This document shows, one piece after another, positions 33,635 to 42,317 of a stretch of DNA of 64,000 nt (the first letter of the stretch is position 1; every line of letters begins with the position of its first letter). The notes beneath the pieces were generated by a model. It did no database searches, was not told the origin of the DNA, and worked only from the letters and a program-made list of their open reading frames with translations. Origin of the DNA: Marinobacter sp050379415 (GTDB lineage Bacteria; Pseudomonadota; Gammaproteobacteria; Pseudomonadales; Oleiphilaceae); NCBI RefSeq assembly GCF_050379415.1, contig NZ_JBNRLS010000002.1, positions 558,001 through 622,000 on the forward strand, written 5' to 3'. A program made the translations under genes and the position numbers.

Positions 33635-34414
33635 ATGGAAAGTCGGAATTTTATTTATGCTCCCAAATGGGTGAAGGTAATTTCCTTGGGCGTACTGACG
33701 TTTGCGCTCGCGTCATCTGCTACCGTCTCTGTCTACTTCATTGGAAAGGATGACCACCAAGACTGGATACTGATTGCCATGTCTTTGGGTCAGGTCGCAG
33801 CCTCGGGCATCGTAATCGCTATTGTCGTTTTCTTTTCTGAACGAGACGTAAACACGAATGACCTGTGCAAACGATCTGAACGGCTTTTTTGCGAAACGTT
33901 TCCCAGAGCCTGCTTACTCATTGATTCTCCGATTGAAAATTTTAGAGGCTGGGAATTTAAGCGACATCGACCTAAAGACACAACTGAGGCCTACAAGAAA
34001 AGTCCCACCAAGATTCAAGTAAGCCACTTTCCCGGGCAAATAGACTCCTACTACAAAATCACAAGGCCTTGCGGTCAATCTTTGACTATACGATTGCAAG
34101 TTAATGTTGGAGAGGTGGTTGTCAGCTACTACATACCGGCCGAGAGCGAAGAGCACAAAGACGATATCGCAGCAATGCTTAAATGGGCATTCTCTCGTTT
34201 TCTGAATGAAAGCGGTTATGAAGGTCGCTGGTATTTCAGTAACGAATCCTTTGACGGACATGACTACGCATCAATTCACCTTACCAAAAACTTTGACTCC
34301 GATTTTCTCGAAAATGAGAGAAAAAAACTCTTTATGGCTAACGATGTAGCCGCAAGTACTCGCGGAATTATGAAGGATTGCCAAAAACACAGCATCAAAA
34401 CATCCTATTCGTAG
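33635..34414 (+). CDS. AT-rich orphan membrane protein
   Basis: A 259-residue protein with two N-terminal membrane helices (VISLGVLTFALASSATVSVY, about 14-35, and LIAMSLGQVAASGIVIAIVV, about 46-68) and a soluble C-terminal domain of about 190 residues. I do not recognise a family. The soluble domain has no motif I can name. Its base composition is visibly more AT-rich than that of galU and the EamA gene next to it, suggesting recent acquisition. The ribosome site is weak. It stands alone. Confidence 0.6.
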   Translation: MESRNFIYAPKWVKVISLGVLTFALASSATVSVYFIGKDDHQDWILIAMSLGQVAASGIVIAIVVFFSERDVNTNDLCKRSERLFCETFPRACLLIDSPIENFRGWEFKRHRPKDTTEAYKKSPTKIQVSHFPGQIDSYYKITRPCGQSLTIRLQVNVGEVVVSYYIPAESEEHKDDIAAMLKWAFSRFLNESGYEGRWYFSNESFDGHDYASIHLTKNFDSDFLENERKKLFMANDVAASTRGIMKDCQKHSIKTSYS

Positions 34415-34550
34415 AAATCAGACGTACATCACGAGCCAGATCTACGACATGCCCCGCTCCAGAACAGCAGATGCTCCGAATGAATTCATGCTTAACCATC
34501 CGGCTCAGGGACGAGCCAACCCGCCCTCGACTAAACGCCACTTCCTTTTT

Positions 34551-34564
34551 TAGTTTGCAAACTA
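34551..34564. promoter_or_regulatory. 14-bp perfect palindrome upstream of the EamA transporter gene
   Basis: TAGTTTGCAAACTA is a perfect palindrome 42 bases before the transporter start at 34607. It overlaps a TATACA-like -10 (34563-34568), so a repressor bound here would block transcription. The binding protein is unknown. Confidence 0.35.
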
Positions 34565-34606
34565 TACATTGGGCCGTTTTTCCTCGTTGAACAAACCGGG
34601 TACCCA

Positions 34607-35569
34607 ATGACCGACGCCCATAAATCAGACCTGCTGCTGGTGGTTGTCACCCTGCTCGCCGCCGTCAGCTGGATATTCTCGAAAGAAGCCATCCTGTTGA
34701 TGCCACCGCTGATGTTCATGTCGGCGCGTTTCCTGATTGCCGGAATTTTTCTCGCCATCTTCGCCCACAAGGCGATACTGGCACTGAATGGCGACCAGAT
34801 CCGGCGGGCCGTGGGGGTGGGCCTGGTCTTCGGTATCGCCATGAGTTTCTGGATCATGGGCCTGGTCAATATCGAAAGCATGGGCGAAGGCGCCTTCCTG
34901 ACCAGTCTCGGGGTGGTCATCGTGCCGATCATTGCCCGGCTGGTCTTCCGGGAGACCCAGCCTGCCAGCACCTGGCTTGCCATTCCGATTGCCGTGGCCG
35001 GTCTGGCCCTGCTGTCCCTGAAGAACGGTTTCCGGCCCGAGGCGGGGCAACTGTTTTTCGTGGTTGCAGCCACCATTTTCGCCCTGTACTTCACACTGAA
35101 CACCCGGGCGGCCAATCAGCGAACCGTAATCAATCGTCGGGGCGAAACCGTGGAAAAGCTCCGGGTTCCGGCCCTGCCCCTGACCGCTCTGGCGCTGCTA
35201 ACCGTGGGTGTGGTGACCCTGGTTGAGTCTGCGTTAATGGAACCATGGCATCCCACCCTTTCCGAGCCGGCTCCGCTGCTGATCTGGTGGGTGCTGGCTA
35301 GCGCCATCATCGGTACCGCTGGCCGTTTCCTGGTACAAACCTTTGCCCAGAGTATGTCGGCCCACAGCCATGGTGTGGTGATTCTGGTGCTGGAGCCCGT
35401 ATGGGTAGCCCTGTTTGCCGCCGGCTGGTTTGGCGAGACCATGGAGCCCCTGCAATTGGCCGGCTGCGGGCTGATTTTCGCCGCCCTGATCGTCAACCGC
35501 TGGAACGCCCTGAGCCGGGCCTTGAAGGACTGGATGCGCCAGCGCCGATCCGGAGAAAAATCCGCATAA
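34607..35569 (+). CDS. EamA/DMT-family transporter
   Basis: A 320-residue inner-membrane protein with about ten hydrophobic helices arranged as two repeats of the EamA (RhaT-like) domain: TLLAAVSWIFSKEAILLMP near the start, FGIAMSFWIMGLVNIESMG, and a second half with IIGTAGRFLVQTFAQSMSA and VLEPVWVALFAAGWFGE. Such carriers export metabolites or amino acids; the substrate cannot be told. It is a single gene, followed by tRNA-Val. Confidence 0.88.
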   Translation: MTDAHKSDLLLVVVTLLAAVSWIFSKEAILLMPPLMFMSARFLIAGIFLAIFAHKAILALNGDQIRRAVGVGLVFGIAMSFWIMGLVNIESMGEGAFLTSLGVVIVPIIARLVFRETQPASTWLAIPIAVAGLALLSLKNGFRPEAGQLFFVVAATIFALYFTLNTRAANQRTVINRRGETVEKLRVPALPLTALALLTVGVVTLVESALMEPWHPTLSEPAPLLIWWVLASAIIGTAGRFLVQTFAQSMSAHSHGVVILVLEPVWVALFAAGWFGETMEPLQLAGCGLIFAALIVNRWNALSRALKDWMRQRRSGEKSA

Positions 35570-35575
35570 AAGTGG

Positions 35576-35604
35576 TTGACCACCACCCTCAAAATCCGTA
35601 TCTT
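35576..35604 (+). promoter_or_regulatory. Sigma-70 promoter of tRNA-Val
   Basis: TTGACC (35576-35581) and TATCTT (35599-35604) are separated by 17 bases and end about 20 bases before the tRNA, as expected for a strong stable-RNA promoter. Confidence 0.6.
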
Positions 35605-35624
35605 ACGTCCCCGTTGCAGGACAC

Positions 35625-35701
<77 letters not shown>

Positions 35702-35717
35702 ATCCTGCAACAAGAAG

Positions 35718-35751
35718 AGTCACTTAGCGCGAAAGCGGAGTGGCTTTTTTT
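35718..35751 (+). terminator. Intrinsic terminator after tRNA-Val
   Basis: AGTCACT pairs with AGTGGCT (one G-T pair) around an inner CGC-GAAA-GCG stem, followed by seven T residues. Confidence 0.75.
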
Positions 35752-35917
35752 GTGTCTGGTCTTATGAAACACCCAAGTGTCACCAATACGTGACCTTAAG
35801 AACAGAACAAACCGCTCGCAAGATGAGCCGCAAAAAACGCCGCTGACAGGTATATGGGATTGTATGCGCTGGCACACAGCCAAGCGTGATCCGTTTATGC
35901 AAAACGCAGGAAAATAT

Positions 35918-35941
35918 GCTGTAATACGATCAAATTACAGC
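35918..35941. promoter_or_regulatory. 8-bp inverted repeat before the 63-aa gene
   Basis: GCTGTAAT (35918-35925) and ATTACAGC (35934-35941) flank eight bases and end five bases before the AGGAGA ribosome site. Operator or mRNA hairpin. Confidence 0.35.
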
Positions 35942-35955
35942 GAATAGGAGACGGC

Positions 35956-36147
35956 ATGTCTCTGTTAAGTATTTTCTTCAGTGAAGAAGACCGTAAACTT
36001 CACCAGATGCTTAAAGAGTACCCCAACCCTGATATGCATGTGGTTGGTGACGGTACGGTGCGCCTGGACCCGAAGAAGATTCGGGAGTCCGATGAATACA
36101 AGGAATTCTCGGCAAAAATGAGAGAGTTTGCAGAAGCCGCGAATTGA
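35956..36147 (+). CDS. Small orphan protein, 63 aa
   Basis: A 63-residue soluble charged protein (MSLLSIFFSEEDRKLHQMLK, then a VVGDGTVRLDPKKI turn and a helical C-terminus). A good AGGAGACGGC ribosome site precedes the ATG, which supports real expression. No membrane segment or known domain is recognised. It is first in a run of same-strand orphans after tRNA-Val; the next gene starts 21 bases downstream. The role is unknown. Confidence 0.55.
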   Translation: MSLLSIFFSEEDRKLHQMLKEYPNPDMHVVGDGTVRLDPKKIRESDEYKEFSAKMREFAEAAN

Positions 36148-36168
36148 TCCACGTCCAGGGAGGGCCGG

Positions 36169-36969
36169 GTGCTTTTTCTTCTCATCTTTCCGGTTCTCGT
36201 GGCTGGCTACCGCGCCAGCCTGATCCATCCCGTAATAAGCCTCGCTAACGCCCGCCACCAGGGCCAACGGTTGTACCTATCCAGTGCCACGATGGGCCTG
36301 AAATGCTTCGCGCTGGCCGGCCTGGTCGTCTATTGCCTACATGAGTTCCTGCCGGACGCCATAAGTCTTTGGGGTTGGCACCTTCCACTATCACTTGCTG
36401 ATTATATCGGCAAGTCCATTGTCTTGATGGGGGTGGCTTCGACCGAAGTTGCCATGAATTGGTCGTGGTTCATACTGCTGAGCGTCGCCACTTGGTTTGC
36501 CGGTGATCTGCTAAGGATCAGGGCGTACCTATGGCAGGCGCTCTGGCACGGCACCTTGAACATCAAGGTGCCCGTCACCGGCAAGCTCCTCGCCGATTCC
36601 CCAATGGACTATCTACTGTTCAAGGCCATGCATTCGAGAAGAGCTGTAATGCTGTCCATGAACGATCGAAAGGTGTACGTGGGTTACGTCGCAGCCTGTG
36701 CAGAACCGTCCCAGAATGGCGGTGCGTACCAAGAAGTGACTCTGGTGCCAATGATGAGCGGCTACCGGGACAAGAAAACACTCAAAATAACCATCACTAC
36801 GTATTACGAGGATGCCAATGAGTCCGTAGAGCTCATTGTGCGCCAGGACGCAATCCTCTCAGCGGGGGAGTTCAACTGGGAGGCGTTCGAGAAACTTCAA
36901 CCCAAAAAGCCAGCACCCACCAGAGTTCACATAGGAAGAAACCCGGGACGAACGACACTGAAGACTTAA
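36169..36969 (+). CDS. Orphan membrane protein with C-terminal beta-rich domain
   Basis: A 266-residue protein starting at GTG after AGGGAGGG. It has hydrophobic segments at about residues 1-13, 43-60, 85-95 and 98-112, then a cytoplasmic or periplasmic domain of about 140 residues containing SRRAVMLSMNDRKVYVGYV and a strand-rich TLKITITTYYED region. The layout of a membrane anchor followed by a small domain reading like V-x-L-x-(D/N)-x-(R/K)-x-Y-x-G-x-V recalls uncharacterised families found on mobile islands, but I cannot name one with confidence. It probably forms an operon with the 63-aa gene. Confidence 0.6.
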   Translation: MLFLLIFPVLVAGYRASLIHPVISLANARHQGQRLYLSSATMGLKCFALAGLVVYCLHEFLPDAISLWGWHLPLSLADYIGKSIVLMGVASTEVAMNWSWFILLSVATWFAGDLLRIRAYLWQALWHGTLNIKVPVTGKLLADSPMDYLLFKAMHSRRAVMLSMNDRKVYVGYVAACAEPSQNGGAYQEVTLVPMMSGYRDKKTLKITITTYYEDANESVELIVRQDAILSAGEFNWEAFEKLQPKKPAPTRVHIGRNPGRTTLKT

Positions 36970-37128
36970 AGAGCCTCTGAGGAAGCACGTGCCTGCCACA
37001 CGAAGAAAAAGGGAAAGTTATTCACTCGCAGCACATTACTCGTTTAGCTTATACTGGCGTGATTTTGCAGCGAGGCTTTATCTTATCCGTTCTTGCCTTG
37101 CGCTCGAGACCACCTCATTCTGTAGCTG

Positions 37129-37359
37129 ATGAAAAAACACGAGATTAAAGTCCTGCGGGAAAAAAGCCAGGTTGACTCCGTCAAGGTCGTCCGATCGCCC
37201 TCGGATGCAACCGAGTGGGTTGTGCTCATAAAAATACTCGGCGGGCAAAGCTTTTTCCTGATTTCTGACGATGACGAGGTGCGTAGTTACGCGTCTCTGG
37301 ACACTGCCGTCGCCGAACTGGATGCGTTGGGATTTGCTCGGGCGGAAGTCCTGTTTTAA
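37129..37359 (+). CDS. Small orphan protein, 76 aa
   Basis: A 76-residue soluble protein with alternating strands and a C-terminal helix (EWVVLIKILGGQSFFLISDD, then SLDTAVAELDALGFARAEVL). The layout suggests a small alpha/beta fold, but I recognise no family. The ribosome site is poor (CTGTAGCTG before the ATG). A TTATACT -10-like sequence lies about 80 bases upstream. It is the last of the three orphans after tRNA-Val. Confidence 0.5.
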   Translation: MKKHEIKVLREKSQVDSVKVVRSPSDATEWVVLIKILGGQSFFLISDDDEVRSYASLDTAVAELDALGFARAEVLF

Positions 37360-37595
37360 TCACCAGGCAGCCATGAGGCTTTTACTTCTGGCCCGGAGCA
37401 TGCCGCCCCTGCTCCACCAGAATCAACTCGCTCAGATCGAATCCTTCGGCCTTCGCACGATCCCTGGTTACCTATTTGTTGAGTTGATTTGTAGAAAGTA
37501 CGCTCAAACTCTCGCGGAGTTTTCTCGGGGATGGTATAAAGTTTCCAGTATAACGCCGTGAGTTATCCGCCCCATTCAGAGCTCTACCTTATATC

Positions 37596-38405
37596 ATGCG
37601 AACCACCATCGACCTTACCCTTGACCAGGACCAGACCGCCGTCGATGCGCTTGCGGAGGCCTCTGGTTTACCCAAACAACGCATCAAGGACGCCATGGCG
37701 AAAGGTGCCTGCTGGTGGACAGTGAAGGGTAAACAGGTTCGGCTTCGCAAAGCCAAGCGGGAGGTGAAGGCAGGCACCCGCCTGCAACTATTCTACGACG
37801 ACGCCGTGCTGGCGCGAAAGCCAGAACCAGCGGCGCTTCTGGAGGACTTCGGACGTTACTCGGTATGGTTCAAGCCCAACAGCATGCTGGCCCAGGGCTC
37901 CCAGTGGGGAGACCATTGCAGCCTCTTGCGATGGGCGGAGGTTTCTCTGAAAAAGCCCTGTTTTCTGATTCACCGCCTGGATGCCGGCGCCGCGGGATTG
38001 ATGCTGATCGCCCATGACGCCAAGGCCGCGGGAGCGCTATCGCAGTTATTCTCGGGAAGATCAGTTAGCAAGGTGTACCAGGCACGGGTATCCGGATTGC
38101 TGGAGGCCAATGATCGAATCGTTGACGCACCCGTGGAAGGGAAAGCCGCTGTCAGTCACATCACCACCCTGGCACTGGATGACCAACAGCAGACCACGCT
38201 GCTCCGGGTCCGGATCGAAACCGGCCGTAAACATCAGATCCGCCGCCATCTGGCCGGTATTGGCCACCCTATCCTGGGTGATCGGCTTTATGGTAAAGCC
38301 GCGCCAGTTCCCCTGCAGCTGCTTGCCTGGCTTCTGGAATTTGACTGCCCCATATTCCGACGCCGGGTCTCATTCCGCCTTCCCGACGGACATCGCCTAC
38401 AGTGA
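37596..38405 (+). CDS. RluA-family RNA pseudouridine synthase
   Basis: A 269-residue pseudouridine synthase. An S4-like N-terminal part (GLPKQRIKDAMAKGACWW) is followed by the RluA catalytic segment IHRLDAGAAGLMLIAHDAKA with the active-site aspartate near residue 128, and by the conserved SKVYQARVSG and ETGRKHQIRRHLAGIGHPI. It modifies uridines in rRNA or tRNA; the target position is not predictable. The usual HRLDxxTSG reads HRLDAGAAG. It converges on the MarR gene, overlapping it by nine bases. Confidence 0.88.
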   Translation: MRTTIDLTLDQDQTAVDALAEASGLPKQRIKDAMAKGACWWTVKGKQVRLRKAKREVKAGTRLQLFYDDAVLARKPEPAALLEDFGRYSVWFKPNSMLAQGSQWGDHCSLLRWAEVSLKKPCFLIHRLDAGAAGLMLIAHDAKAAGALSQLFSGRSVSKVYQARVSGLLEANDRIVDAPVEGKAAVSHITTLALDDQQQTTLLRVRIETGRKHQIRRHLAGIGHPILGDRLYGKAAPVPLQLLAWLLEFDCPIFRRRVSFRLPDGHRLQ

Positions 38406-38960
38406 TGCGGCCGACCGTGCGGCCTGGTCATAAAGCCCCGAGATGCCCCGGAGGAAGCTGGCAATGGAACCAAGGTCAGTATTGGAAAAGCCAAGTGTTC
38501 GTAGCGAATCCACCAGGCAGTTTTCCCGAATCTCGGCGTAAGCCTGGCAGATCGTCTCACCCTTTTCGGTGATTGAATAGAACGTTTCCTTGCCACGGCG
38601 CTCCGATACCACCACCTCATGCTTCAGGAGCTTCTTCAGTGCGTAGGTGACGGTGTGGGTATCCTCAACATTGAGCACCAGGCAGATATCCGCGGATTTT
38701 TTTGACCGGCCCCGATGATTCACGCTGTGCAACACGAGAATATCAAGGGGGCTCATATCAGGAAGACCCGCTGCATTCATGCAGCGCACCATCCATCGGT
38801 TGAAGGCATTTCCCGCAACAATCAGCCCGAATTCAAGTTCCGACAGTTCGGCTGCACGGCCTGACAGGTGTGCCGAGGACACAATCGGCCCTACGCTTCT
38901 TGCGCCTGGCTGCTCTTCCCTGCCCTGTTCGGTCAATTCCTTGTCTGCGCTTTTTTTCAT
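38397..38960 (-). CDS. MarR-type winged-helix regulator
   Basis: A 187-residue regulator with a winged helix-turn-helix of MarR type: SPLDILVLHSVNHRGRSKKS, ICLVLNVEDTHTVTYALKKL and the wing VVVSERRGKETFYSITEKG. N-terminal about 30 residues are charged and variable. The ATG at 38960 follows GGTGGG and is preferred to the one at 39011. It lies directly downstream of the TRAP transporter genes on the same strand (72 bases after dctM), which suggests it controls them or shares their signal; the palindrome before dctP is a candidate target. Confidence 0.8.
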   Translation of the reverse strand: MKKSADKELTEQGREEQPGARSVGPIVSSAHLSGRAAELSELEFGLIVAGNAFNRWMVRCMNAAGLPDMSPLDILVLHSVNHRGRSKKSADICLVLNVEDTHTVTYALKKLLKHEVVVSERRGKETFYSITEKGETICQAYAEIRENCLVDSLRTLGFSNTDLGSIASFLRGISGLYDQAARSAASL

Positions 38961-39032
38961 AGGCCCACCACGACTATCCTGTTCGATACCACAAATAGCC
39001 TGCCCCGCCACTCGGAGCAGGCCGTGAGTCTA

Positions 39033-40337
39033 TCAATTCCCCATTTGACTGGGTAGGTAGGTAACGATGTCCGGGAAGATCGTGATCAGCAGTACCCCTG
39101 CCAGCAATAGCAAGAAATATGGTAATGCAGCCAGCGCCACCCGAATGATGTTTTCACCGGTAAGCCCCTGAATAACAAAAAGATTGAATCCCACAGGCGG
39201 CGTAATCTGGCTCATTTCCACCACGATCACCAGGTAAATCCCGAACCACAGCGGATCGATCCCCGCGGCCTGAACCATAGGCAGGATGACGGAGGTGGTC
39301 AGCACCACAACCGAAATACCATCCAGAAAGCAGCCCAATAGGATAAAGAACACCGTCAATGCGAGGAGCAGCAGATAGGGAGACAGTTCCAGGGTATTGA
39401 TCCAGGCCGCCAGATTCCTGGGAATACCCGTGAAGCCCATGGACACGGTCAGAAAATGGGCGCCGACAAGAATGAACGCGATCATGGTAGACGTTTTTAC
39501 CGTCCCCATCAGAGCCTGGCTGAATGTTTCGCGGCTCAGGGAGCCGCCACGCCACGACAGCAGGTGTGCCAATGCCACGCCCACCGCAGCTGATTCCGTT
39601 GGTGATGCCAGCCCGGCATAGATAGAGCCGATAACACCAACGATCAGCAAAACAACCGGGATCAAAGGCTTGCTACGCCTGACCTTCTCCGCCAGCGGCA
39701 AAGCCTCCTCCTCTTCAGCGGGCACGCCAGAGGGGTTCAGCTTGGACCAGATGCCAACGTAGCCGGCAAACAGAACCATCAGCAGCACACCGGGAAGAAT
39801 ACCCGCCACGAATAACCGGGCAATGGACTGTTCGGTAGCGACGCCGTAAACAATCAGGATGATCGACGGGGGAATCAACAGTCCCAGGGTTGCAGATCCG
39901 GCCAGGGTGCCCAGAATCTGCTTACGATCATAGCCACGCTGGGTAAGCTCCGGCACTGACATCTTCCCGATCGTTGCCGCTGTCGCTGCCGACGAGCCGG
40001 AAATGGCGGCGAAAATACCACAGCCAATAATATTGGTGTGTAGCAGCCGCCCGGGGATCCGACCGACCCAAGGGGCGATACCGCTGAACATTTCTTCGGA
40101 GAGGCGGGAACGGAACAGTACCTCGCCCATCCAGATAAACATCGGCAGAGCAGCCAGCTCCCACGAGGCGCTGGCACCATAGAACGAAGTTGCCAGACTA
40201 TAACCCACCGGGGTGTTGCTGAAAAAATGCATGGCAGCAAGGCCGGTGGCTGTGAGGGCAAAAGCAACCCACAGCCCGGCGCCGAGCACAATCAGGAGCC
40301 CTGTCAGGAGTACCAGGCTCATCCAGATCATGTCCAT
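39033..40337 (-). CDS. TRAP transporter large permease (DctM)
   Basis: A 434-residue inner-membrane protein with about 12 helices of the TRAP large permease family. Recognisable parts are ISGSSAATAATIGKMSVPEL (a conserved glycine/serine-rich loop), LIPPSIILIVYGVATEQSIA and VVEMSQITPPVGFNLFVIQG. It couples sodium entry to uptake of the ligand delivered by the DctP protein. Four bases separate it from the small permease gene. The substrate is not predictable from sequence. Confidence 0.92.
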   Translation of the reverse strand: MDMIWMSLVLLTGLLIVLGAGLWVAFALTATGLAAMHFFSNTPVGYSLATSFYGASASWELAALPMFIWMGEVLFRSRLSEEMFSGIAPWVGRIPGRLLHTNIIGCGIFAAISGSSAATAATIGKMSVPELTQRGYDRKQILGTLAGSATLGLLIPPSIILIVYGVATEQSIARLFVAGILPGVLLMVLFAGYVGIWSKLNPSGVPAEEEEALPLAEKVRRSKPLIPVVLLIVGVIGSIYAGLASPTESAAVGVALAHLLSWRGGSLSRETFSQALMGTVKTSTMIAFILVGAHFLTVSMGFTGIPRNLAAWINTLELSPYLLLLALTVFFILLGCFLDGISVVVLTTSVILPMVQAAGIDPLWFGIYLVIVVEMSQITPPVGFNLFVIQGLTGENIIRVALAALPYFLLLLAGVLLITIFPDIVTYLPSQMGN

Positions 40338-40341
40338 GGTG

Positions 40342-40881
40342 TCACTCCTGCGGGGCTTCGTCTTTGATGCGGGTAATACGGCCGGTGATCAGTCCGATCA
40401 GTGCATCGAGCAAGGCAATCAACAGCCAGACCAGCCCGACAACCATAACGGTTTGGGGAATCCAGAGCGGCACCGGCACCATACCGATAGACAAATCCCC
40501 GAAGTCATAGCTGTCATAGGCCAGCAATACGCTGAACCAGACACCATAGCCGGTGATCGCCGCAGCGATCACCGTCACCAGGATGTCCAGCGCTCGCTGG
40601 ACACTCTCCGGCAGGGCTCTGTGCAAAAGGTCCACCCGGATGTGGCCACCCACCGTCAGTGTGTAGGCCAGACCGGTAAAAGTGGCCCCGAGCAACAGAA
40701 AACCCGCCAGTTCCGCCAATCCGGGAACCTGCAGACCCAGGGATTTCATCCCCAGGGTCAGCAGGGCCTTGTCGAGAATTCGACCCGACACCTGCAGCAC
40801 CACCATCACCATGATGACAAAGAGCTGCAGGGCCGAGATGTATCCGCCAAGGCGGTACAGGGAATCCAGAAACCTGCGCAT
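40342..40881 (-). CDS. TRAP transporter small permease (DctQ)
   Basis: A 179-residue membrane protein with four predicted helices (about 14-36, 50-72, 93-113, 135-158), as usual for the TRAP small permease that pairs with DctM. The segment GGHIRVDLLHRALPESVQRA is characteristic. It follows dctP by about 40 bases and precedes dctM by four. Confidence 0.9.
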   Translation of the reverse strand: MRRFLDSLYRLGGYISALQLFVIMVMVVLQVSGRILDKALLTLGMKSLGLQVPGLAELAGFLLLGATFTGLAYTLTVGGHIRVDLLHRALPESVQRALDILVTVIAAAITGYGVWFSVLLAYDSYDFGDLSIGMVPVPLWIPQTVMVVGLVWLLIALLDALIGLITGRITRIKDEAPQE

Positions 40882-40921
40882 GTAAATGCTCCCGGATCGT
40901 TCTTTTCAGGTGTATCGGAAA

Positions 40922-41896
40922 CTAGCGGGCACGATAGGCTTCGATGAGGGCTTTGCCATCCTCGCCTGCACGTTCCAGCCATTCCTGCTCCATGGTGGCG
41001 CCAACTTCCTGCAGCCGCTCGACCAGTGCCTCACTCGGCTCGGAAACCACAATGCCGTTGTCTTCCATGATTTTGATCTTGGCAGCGGTTTCAGCCTTGC
41101 TGGCCTCCCAGCCCCGCTTTTCCGCTTCAGCTGCGGCGGTCTTGATGGCTTCTTGCATGGACTCCGGGAGACCCTCAAAAGTCCGGGTATTGATGATCAC
41201 CATGTTCTTGGGCAACCACAGCTGGGCGTGATTGAAGTGACTCAGGTAATCCCAGGCCCGGGTGTTGGCACCGGTTGATGGCGATGTGATCATCGCGTCC
41301 ACGCGCCCGGTTCCGAAAGCGGTCGGAATATCCGGAACCTCAACCTGGGTCGGAACAGCACCGAACAGTTCGGCCAGGCGCTCACTCGATTTGTTGTAGG
41401 CGCGCATTTTCACACCCTGGAGCTCTTCACCGGTTTCCACCGCGAATTTGGTGTAAATACCCTGGGGCGGCCAGGGCACCGCGAACAGCAGTGTCAGTCG
41501 CTGGCTTTCCAGACGCTCTGCCAGCATATCTTTGGAGGCCTGCCACAGCTCCCACGCTTCATCGTAGTCACTCGCCAGATAGGGAACGGAATCTGCCTCG
41601 AACAATGGATCTTCGTTCGCCAGGCGGGACATGATCAGTTCACCAATGGGAACGAGGCCACGGCGAACGGAATTCTTGATTTCGGGGTGTTTGATGAGAG
41701 AACCACCGCTGTGAACAGTGATGTTCAGCTCACCATCGGTGGCTTCACGCACATCCTCTGCAAACTCGCGAATATTGACAGTATGGAAATTGGAATCGCC
41801 ATACGGCGTTGGCATATCCCAGTTTGTTTCAGCCTGTGCGGTTCCGATAGCAGCAGTCAGCACGACTGCGGCAAGGTGTTTCGCTTTTATCTTCAT
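40922..41896 (-). CDS. TRAP transporter substrate-binding protein (DctP)
   Basis: A 324-residue periplasmic solute receptor of the DctP family. A signal peptide (MKIKAKHLAAVVLTAAIGTA) ends near residue 22. The ligand-binding arginine region is EELQGVKMRAYNKSSERL near 150-170, followed by VPTQVEVPDIPTAFGTGRVD. It delivers an organic acid or related solute to the DctQM pair. The ATG at 41896 follows AGAGGAGAC; the in-frame ATG at 41959 is not supported. It is first in the operon. Confidence 0.9.
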   Translation of the reverse strand: MKIKAKHLAAVVLTAAIGTAQAETNWDMPTPYGDSNFHTVNIREFAEDVREATDGELNITVHSGGSLIKHPEIKNSVRRGLVPIGELIMSRLANEDPLFEADSVPYLASDYDEAWELWQASKDMLAERLESQRLTLLFAVPWPPQGIYTKFAVETGEELQGVKMRAYNKSSERLAELFGAVPTQVEVPDIPTAFGTGRVDAMITSPSTGANTRAWDYLSHFNHAQLWLPKNMVIINTRTFEGLPESMQEAIKTAAAEAEKRGWEASKAETAAKIKIMEDNGIVVSEPSEALVERLQEVGATMEQEWLERAGEDGKALIEAYRAR

Positions 41897-42008
41897 CTTT
41901 GGTCTCCTCTTGGCCCGATCACACTCGGGCAACTCATGATTGTTGTTGTTAAAACGCAAAGGACACGCATCGCAGAATCTGGCACATGAGCCTGTGCCTT
42001 ATTCAGCC

Positions 42009-42070
42009 AACTTAGTTCCCGACCACACCACTGTCAAAGTTTTTGCCGTAAAACGATGCGTGTTTTACGG
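42009..42070 (-). promoter_or_regulatory. dctP promoter with adjacent 9-bp inverted repeat operator
   Basis: On the minus strand TTGACA (42037-42032) and TAAGTT (42014-42009) are 17 bases apart. Immediately upstream, CCGTAAAAC (42046-42054) and GTTTTACGG (42062-42070) form a perfect inverted repeat with a seven-base centre. Another TTTTACG half site lies near 42095-42101. The position suits an activator or repressor site; the nearby MarR protein or an unseen regulator could bind. Confidence 0.55.
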
Positions 42071-42250
42071 ACATTTCATCTACATTTTGTGGATATTTTA
42101 CGTGTCGTGATCTTTATTAATACAGCTGCCGGACGGCAAAATAGAAAGCTCTGAAAGTCGTATCGTAGAAATTCCGATTTATTCCGAACAAGGTGGCGGG
42201 AAGTCATTCAGGTGCCTGGCGACCAGGCTTCAGAAGGAGGAGACAGATGG

Positions 42251-42283
42251 GAAAAGGTTCCTGGAATTCTTCTCCAGGAACCT
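42251..42283 (-). terminator. Terminator of the epimerase gene
   Basis: Arms AGGTTCCTGGA and TCCAGGAACCT (42255-42265, 42273-42283) pair perfectly around seven bases; on the minus strand the hairpin is followed by TTTTC. Confidence 0.7.
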
Positions 42284-42317
42284 CTGAGTCCTTTGGAACG
42301 GAAAGAGCGGTCTGAAA

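Larger units (their letters stand above)
41897..42317. other. 421-bp gene-free stretch between dctP and the epimerase gene
   Basis: It holds the dctP promoter and operator candidate (42009-42070) and the terminator of the epimerase gene (42251-42283). A further small hairpin, GCCTGG-CGA-CCAGGC, lies near 42212-42226. No convincing coding region is seen. Confidence 0.6.
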
